The notes under the pieces were generated by a model. It saw nothing but the letters and a program-made list of their open reading frames with translations, did not search any database and was not told the origin of the DNA. Shown here piece by piece: positions 59,846-64,000 of a DNA stretch of 64,000 nt. A program made the position numbers and the translations under genes. The stretch's first letter is position 1. Each line of letters opens with the position of its first letter. This DNA is from Pseudoxanthomonas sp. PXM01 (GTDB lineage: Bacteria; Pseudomonadota; Gammaproteobacteria; Xanthomonadales; Xanthomonadaceae): positions 496,001-560,000 of the forward strand of contig NZ_JACVAJ010000002.1 in assembly GCF_014851815.1 (NCBI RefSeq). Direction: 5' to 3'.

Positions 59846-60625
59846 ATGAAACCGCTCAAGCGCAAGGACTACGAAGCCCGGCTCAAGCCGCTGCAACTGG
59901 AACTGGCGGCGATGGCGCGCTGGGCCTCGCACTGCGGCGCCCGCATCGTGGTGGTGATGGAAGGCCGCGACACCGCCGGCAAGGGCGGCGCGATCGGCGC
60001 GATCACCGAGCACCTCAATCCGCGCCAGTGTCGCGTGGTGGCACTGCCCAAGCCGAGCGAGCGCGAAGCCACGCAGTGGTATTTCCAGCGTTACATCTCG
60101 CACCTTCCGGCGGCCGGCGAGATCGTCCTGTTCGACCGCAGCTGGTACAACCGCGCCGGCGTCGAGAAGGTGATGGGCTACTGCACCGACGAACAGCACG
60201 CGCGCTTCCTGCAACAGGCGCCGGTGTTCGAGCGCGGCATCACCGACGACGGCATCCTGCTGTTCAAGTACTGGCTGTGCGTGGACCAGGCGCAGCAGGA
60301 AGAGCGCTTCGCCGAGCGCGCCGACGAACCGCTGAAGAGCTGGAAGCTGTCGCCGATCGACCTGAAGGCGCGCGAGAAGTACGCCGACTACACCGCCGCG
60401 CGCGAGACCATGCTCAAGGCCACGCACACCAGGCACGCGCCGTGGACGCTGGTCGACTTCAACGACCAGCGCAGCGGGCGGCTGACGTTGATCCGTGACC
60501 TGCTCGACCGCCTGCCCGACACGCAGGTGCCGCTGGAACCGCTGGGCCTGCCGCCGCTGAAGGGCAAGCTGCACAAGGAGCGCTACGGCGTGCTGAAGCC
60601 GATCAAGCCGCAGCCCGGCGGCTGA
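59846..60625 (+). CDS. ppk2: Polyphosphate kinase 2
   Basis: PPK2 (259 aa) moves phosphate between polyphosphate and nucleotides, mainly polyP to ADP or GDP in class I enzymes. Walker A is EGRDTAGKGG (K46) and Walker B is LFDRSWYNRAG (D97). The lid KLSPIDLKAREKYADY follows. It is a single-domain class I-like protein. Nucleotide preference cannot be read from the sequence. Confidence 0.94.
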   Translation: MKPLKRKDYEARLKPLQLELAAMARWASHCGARIVVVMEGRDTAGKGGAIGAITEHLNPRQCRVVALPKPSEREATQWYFQRYISHLPAAGEIVLFDRSWYNRAGVEKVMGYCTDEQHARFLQQAPVFERGITDDGILLFKYWLCVDQAQQEERFAERADEPLKSWKLSPIDLKAREKYADYTAARETMLKATHTRHAPWTLVDFNDQRSGRLTLIRDLLDRLPDTQVPLEPLGLPPLKGKLHKERYGVLKPIKPQPGG

Positions 60626-60628
60626 TCG

Positions 60629-61033
60629 ATGCGGTTGCCCCTGATGGCCACGCTGTGGCTGCTCGCTGCACCCGTACTGGCGCAGGATGCGCCGCCGCAG
60701 GAGGATGCGTCCGCAACCACACTGGATACCCTGGTCGTGCGCCCGGAGCCGGAGGAAGTGCTGGATCTCTACCGCTTCGAGAATCCGGTGGATGTCGAGC
60801 CGACGGCGTTCGGGCGCAGTTGGAAGGAACCGACCAGCCTGGAGCAGTTGGGCAAGAACGGCGGCATCGTGCCGGTACTGGTCGGACTCGCCGCGAAAGG
60901 CATCCAGGCCGGCGCGCGCAAGATCCCCGGCTGGAAGGAGCCGATGCAGGCCGTTGTCGCACGGCCGCCACCGCTGGACGAGGAACAGCAGGCACGCGCC
61001 CTGCGCCTGCACGACGCCGGCGAGCCGCGGTGA
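60629..61033 (+). CDS. Small secreted protein of unknown function
   Basis: The 134-aa product starts with a Sec signal peptide (MRLPLMATLWLLAAPVLAQ) and continues with an acidic/Thr-rich stretch, a weakly conserved-looking block (LYRFENPVDVEPTAFGRSW) and a basic segment. I recognise no domain. Its ATG lies 3 bp after the ppk2 stop codon, so it is probably co-transcribed. Confidence 0.7.
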   Translation: MRLPLMATLWLLAAPVLAQDAPPQEDASATTLDTLVVRPEPEEVLDLYRFENPVDVEPTAFGRSWKEPTSLEQLGKNGGIVPVLVGLAAKGIQAGARKIPGWKEPMQAVVARPPPLDEEQQARALRLHDAGEPR

Positions 61034-61039
61034 TGCGCG

Positions 61040-61306
61040 TCAGCCGGTGACGAAACCTTCGTTCACCGGCATCGTCCACGCCTCGCGCACGACCGCATCG
61101 ACGCGCGCGGCAGGAGGCCCTAGGCGCAACCACGCTTCCAGCGCATCGAGCGCCACGGCATCACTGTCGACGATCACCTCCACGCGACCATCCGGAAGAT
61201 TGGTCGCACGACCGGACAGGCCGAGATCCAACGCACGCTCGCGTGTCGAGGCGCGATAGAACACGCCCTGCACCTTGCCGCTGACCAGGAAGCGGGCGCC
61301 CGCCAT
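61040..61306 (-). CDS. acyP: Acylphosphatase
   Basis: This 88-aa enzyme hydrolyses acyl phosphates. The substrate loop GKVQGVFYRAS carries the catalytic Arg (R18), and the catalytic Asn is in TNLPDGRVEV (N36). The ATG overlaps the upstream stop by one base (TGATG). It is the last gene of the YihY-TlpA-acyP unit. Confidence 0.93.
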   Translation of the reverse strand: MAGARFLVSGKVQGVFYRASTRERALDLGLSGRATNLPDGRVEVIVDSDAVALDALEAWLRLGPPAARVDAVVREAWTMPVNEGFVTG

Positions 61307-61878
61307 CAGGCCTTCGCTTTCGGACCACCGGCAGCCGCAATGGCCGCTTCGATCTCCTTGCCGGTCACCGGGCCGAGGAACTGCTTGGCGACCTTGCCGT
61401 CCGGCGCGATCAGATAGGTGAGCGGCAGGCCGCGCGGCGTGGCGAAATCGGCCGGCGGGTTGTACACGTCGAGGATGGCGATCGGATACACGACCGGCCG
61501 TTCGGCGAGGAACGCCTTCAGTTCGTCCGCTTCGATTTCCTCGTAGGCGAGACCGATCACCTCGATATGCTCGTTGTCCTTGTCGAGCGCGGACAGGTCG
61601 GGCATTTCCTTCAGGCAGGGTGCGCACCAGGTCGCCCAGAAGTTCACCACCACCCACTTGCCGCGCCGGTCGGCCAGCGCGTACTCGGCACCGTCCAGCG
61701 TCTTCAGCTGCAGCGTGGGGATCTCCGCCGTGCGATCGGCCGGCTTCTGCGCGGCGGGATCGATGGCCTGCACGTGCGCTTCGATCGCCGGACCGGCGAC
61801 CTCGGCAGGCGCCGAGCCGGCATTGCAGGCCGCCAGCGTCAGCACGAAAGCCAGCGACAGGGAGGAAACGGACTTCAT
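61306..61878 (-). CDS. TlpA-like thioredoxin lipoprotein
   Basis: The 190-aa product has a lipoprotein signal (LAAC, C18), about 40 linker residues and a TlpA/ResA-like thioredoxin fold with the active site NFWATWCAPC (C85 and C88) and a cis-Pro loop (GLPLTYLI). It should act as a periplasmic thiol-disulfide reductase. The substrate is unknown. It overlaps the YihY gene by ATGA and acyP by one base. Confidence 0.93.
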   Translation of the reverse strand: MKSVSSLSLAFVLTLAACNAGSAPAEVAGPAIEAHVQAIDPAAQKPADRTAEIPTLQLKTLDGAEYALADRRGKWVVVNFWATWCAPCLKEMPDLSALDKDNEHIEVIGLAYEEIEADELKAFLAERPVVYPIAILDVYNPPADFATPRGLPLTYLIAPDGKVAKQFLGPVTGKEIEAAIAAAGGPKAKA

Positions 61879-63152
61879 GCAGGCTCCTGGTTGGATTCGA
61901 CGAACAGGTCGCTGACGCGCTTCTTCAACAGTTCGCGCAAGGGCATGCGCAGGTCGTCCAGCGCGGCGCGCGCGGCGCGACCCAGCACATCGTCATGGAA
62001 CGGAAGATGCGCTTCGGCGACCGGGATGCGCAGCTGGCAGGCTTCATAGAGATCGCACAAGGTCAGGTCGTCCAGATCGCGCGACAGCAGCCATTCGCCT
62101 TCCTCGTCGCGACGCAGCAGGTTGATGCCGGACAGCTGGCCCAGCATCTGCTGGATCAGCGAATCGGTCAGCATCGGTTCCATCGCCAGGATCTGGTCGC
62201 TGTGCAGGCCGCGACCCTGCTCGCGTGCCTGCGAGAAACGGCCGAGCATGCGCAGCAGCCCATACAGTTCGTAGCCCAGCGGCAGGCGCATGGCGACCGG
62301 CTGGTAGCGGAAGGCGGCCATGCCCGACGCCAGCGATGCGCCCAGCAGCACCGCGACCCAGCACAGGAAGATCCACAGCAGCAGGATGGGCGCGGCCGCC
62401 ACCGCGCCATAGATCTTCTGGTAGGAATTGAAGCTGCCCAGATAGAGACCGAGGCCCCACTTCGCCAGCTCCAGCAGCACCGTCGCTAGTAGCGCACCCG
62501 CCACCGCATAGCGCCACTTGATGGTCCGGTGCGGCACCACGCGGTAGATCACCACGATGGCCGCCAGTTCGATCAGCACCGGCGCCACGCTCAGCGACAG
62601 CGCCTGCAGCCATTTGCCGCCGCTGGTCGCGAACACCGGCAGCGCATAGAAGCGCGCGGACAGCGCCAGCGAGGCCGCCGCCATAAGCGCCCCCAGCGTC
62701 AGCACGGTCCAGTACACCAGGAAGCGCGACAGCTTCGGCCGTGCGCTGTGCACGCGCCAGATGCGGTTGAAGGTGGTCTCGATGCTGTTGAGCGTGATCA
62801 GCAGCGACGCCACCAGCGCGATCACGCCCACTGCGGTCAGCTTGCCGGTGTTGGCCAGGAAACCGTCCAGGCGCTCCTTCAGGCTCACCGCCGCGCCGGG
62901 CAGGAAATTGGCGAAGATGTAGTCGCGCAACTGCGCGCTCCATTCCTGGAACACCGGGAATGCGGACAGCACGCCGAATACCACCATCGCCAGCGGGACG
63001 AGCGCGAACAGGGTGGTATAGGCCAGCGAACCGGCGGCCTGGAACAGGCGGTCGTCGAGGAAGCGCTTGGCCAGGAAGCGGAAGAACGTGCCCATCCGCG
63101 CACGGTCGCGCACGCGGTCGGTCCAGCGGTTCAACGTATCCAGGGGCTCCAT
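61875..63152 (-). CDS. YihY/virulence-factor BrkB family membrane protein
   Basis: The 425-aa product has about six membrane helices in the first 290 residues, including SLAYTTLFALVPLAMV, followed by a soluble C-terminal domain of about 130 residues. The family was long called ribonuclease BN in error, and its biochemical role is unresolved. It is divergent from wrbA across 77 bp and heads a three-gene coupled unit. Confidence 0.92.
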   Translation of the reverse strand: MEPLDTLNRWTDRVRDRARMGTFFRFLAKRFLDDRLFQAAGSLAYTTLFALVPLAMVVFGVLSAFPVFQEWSAQLRDYIFANFLPGAAVSLKERLDGFLANTGKLTAVGVIALVASLLITLNSIETTFNRIWRVHSARPKLSRFLVYWTVLTLGALMAAASLALSARFYALPVFATSGGKWLQALSLSVAPVLIELAAIVVIYRVVPHRTIKWRYAVAGALLATVLLELAKWGLGLYLGSFNSYQKIYGAVAAAPILLLWIFLCWVAVLLGASLASGMAAFRYQPVAMRLPLGYELYGLLRMLGRFSQAREQGRGLHSDQILAMEPMLTDSLIQQMLGQLSGINLLRRDEEGEWLLSRDLDDLTLCDLYEACQLRIPVAEAHLPFHDDVLGRAARAALDDLRMPLRELLKKRVSDLFVESNQEPA

Positions 63153-63229
63153 GGGCGGAAGGGTAACCGATGCGTCACGGGTCCGACATCGCCGATACTA
63201 GGCGCCTTCCACGCAATGAAGATGGCCCG

Positions 63230-63826
63230 ATGCCCGAGATCCTGGTGCTCTACTACAGCCGCGGCGGGTCCGTGGCGCGGCTGGCGCGGCAGATCGCGCG
63301 CGGCATCGGCGAAGTGGACGGCATGTCCGCGCGCCTGCGCACCGTGCCACCGGTGGCGGCGGTGACGCAGCAGGCCGCACCGCCGGTACCCGAGGATGGC
63401 GCCCCCTACGTGGACAAACAGGACCTGGCCGAGTGCAGTGGCCTGATCCTCGGCAGCCCCACCCGCTTCGGCAACATGGCCGCGCCGGTCAAGCACTTCA
63501 TCGACGGCCTGGGCGCGGAATGGGCCAGCGGCACGCTGGTCGGCAAACCGGCGGCGGTGTTCACCTCCACCGCCACCCAGCACGGCGGCCAGGAATCCAC
63601 CCTGCTGTCGATGCAGGTGCCACTGCTCCACCACGGCTGCGTGATCGTCGGCATTCCGTTCACCGAACCGCAGCTCAGCACCACGCGCACCGGCGGCACG
63701 CCGTACGGCGCCAGCCATGTGGCCGGTGGCGAGGACGATCCGCATCCCAGCGATGAAGAAGCCGCGCTCGCGCGTGCGCTCGGCCGTCGCGTCGCGGACA
63801 TCGCGCGCCGGCTGGAGCCGCGCTGA
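63230..63826 (+). CDS. wrbA: NAD(P)H:quinone oxidoreductase, WrbA type
   Basis: The 198-aa flavodoxin-fold enzyme reduces quinones by two electrons using FMN. The phosphate loop is LYYSRGGSVARLARQI. GSPTRFGNMAAPVKHFID and TSTATQHGGQESTLLS are the other FMN contacts. The ATG at 63230 begins the fold, and the longer frame upstream is not needed. The next gene starts within its stop codon (TGATG). Confidence 0.95.
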   Translation: MPEILVLYYSRGGSVARLARQIARGIGEVDGMSARLRTVPPVAAVTQQAAPPVPEDGAPYVDKQDLAECSGLILGSPTRFGNMAAPVKHFIDGLGAEWASGTLVGKPAAVFTSTATQHGGQESTLLSMQVPLLHHGCVIVGIPFTEPQLSTTRTGGTPYGASHVAGGEDDPHPSDEEAALARALGRRVADIARRLEPR

Positions 63827-64000
63827 TGGACCGCTCGCGCCTGCTGCTCGCCGGCCTGCTGCAACTGCTGGCCATCCTGTACGCGGTATGGTTCTGGGGC
63901 GACCGCCAGTACACGCTGGCGCTGCTGGTGTTCTCGCTGCCTCCGTTGCTGTTGATGATTGGCGTGATGGCGCGGCGGCGGACGGCGGCGTTCTGGGCCG
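63826..64000 (+). CDS. Small membrane protein (DUF2069-like), partial at window end
   Basis: The first 58 codons encode two hydrophobic segments joined by a short FWGDRQYT loop, then a basic patch (ARRRTAAFW). The position directly after wrbA, sharing a base with its stop, fits the DUF2069 proteins found there in related genomes, an assignment from context. The 3' end lies beyond the window. Confidence 0.6.
   Translation, partial: MDRSRLLLAGLLQLLAILYAVWFWGDRQYTLALLVFSLPPLLLMIGVMARRRTAAFWA

Overview
The window is a 64 kb piece of a high-GC gammaproteobacterial chromosome, most likely from the Xanthomonadaceae (Lysobacteraceae) and possibly Pseudoxanthomonas or a close relative. I base this on the gene order tRNA-Tyr/Gly/Thr-tufB-tRNA-Trp-secE-nusG, the lolB-ispE-tRNA-Gln-prs-rplY-pth-ychF block, a Xanthomonas-type TPR/O-GlcNAc-transferase-like protein next to hemA-prfA, and the absence of rpmJ between secY and rpsM. 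The genus is an inference. I see no insertion sequence, prophage, integrase or CRISPR array.

Layout. Positions 1-8.2 kb hold housekeeping genes: malate dehydrogenase, a class I aminotransferase, a lipoprotein, a cyclophilin, typA/bipA, a small membrane protein and a lipoprotein amidase. Positions 8.2-13.8 kb hold a CHASE-PAS-GGDEF-EAL signalling protein, a class II DAHP synthase and DsbB. Positions 13.9-49.9 kb are almost entirely the translation and transcription supercluster on the minus strand. In transcription order this runs from the rplY-pth-ychF end through tRNA-Tyr, tRNA-Gly, tRNA-Thr, tufB, tRNA-Trp, secE-nusG, rplKAJL-rpoBC, the str operon (rpsL-rpsG-fusA-tufA), the S10 operon, the spc operon (ending in secY) and the alpha operon (rpsM-rpsK-rpsD-rpoA-rplQ). 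Positions 50-54.4 kb hold prs, tRNA-Gln, ispE, lolB and a large TPR protein. Positions 54.4-61 kb, on the plus strand, hold hemA-prfA-GNAT-OGT-like, moaB, a HTH protein, ppk2 and a small secreted protein. Positions 61-63.2 kb, on the minus strand, hold acylphosphatase, a TlpA-like lipoprotein and a YihY protein. The window ends in wrbA and the start of a small membrane protein.

Functionally the centre of the window makes ribosomal proteins, both large RNA polymerase subunits and alpha, the elongation factors, SecY/SecE and four tRNAs. The flanks supply amino-acid, haem, isoprenoid and PRPP metabolism.

The most interesting structure lies in the gaps between ribosomal genes. The S10 and str operons share one control module: a TTGACG/TATACT promoter, then exactly 10 nt, then a 10-bp GC-rich hairpin followed by a U-rich stretch. 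Each module is also preceded by a related 36-bp hairpin element. Strong, often tetraloop-capped hairpins recur at rpoA/rplQ, rplR/rpsE, rpsN/rpsH, rpsG/fusA, rplL/rpoB, rplA/rplJ and nusG/rplK. Together they look like a cluster-wide set of attenuators or RNA-processing sites. The two tuf genes are identical except for one base, and the identity stops sharply at the start codon and at a 3' hairpin.
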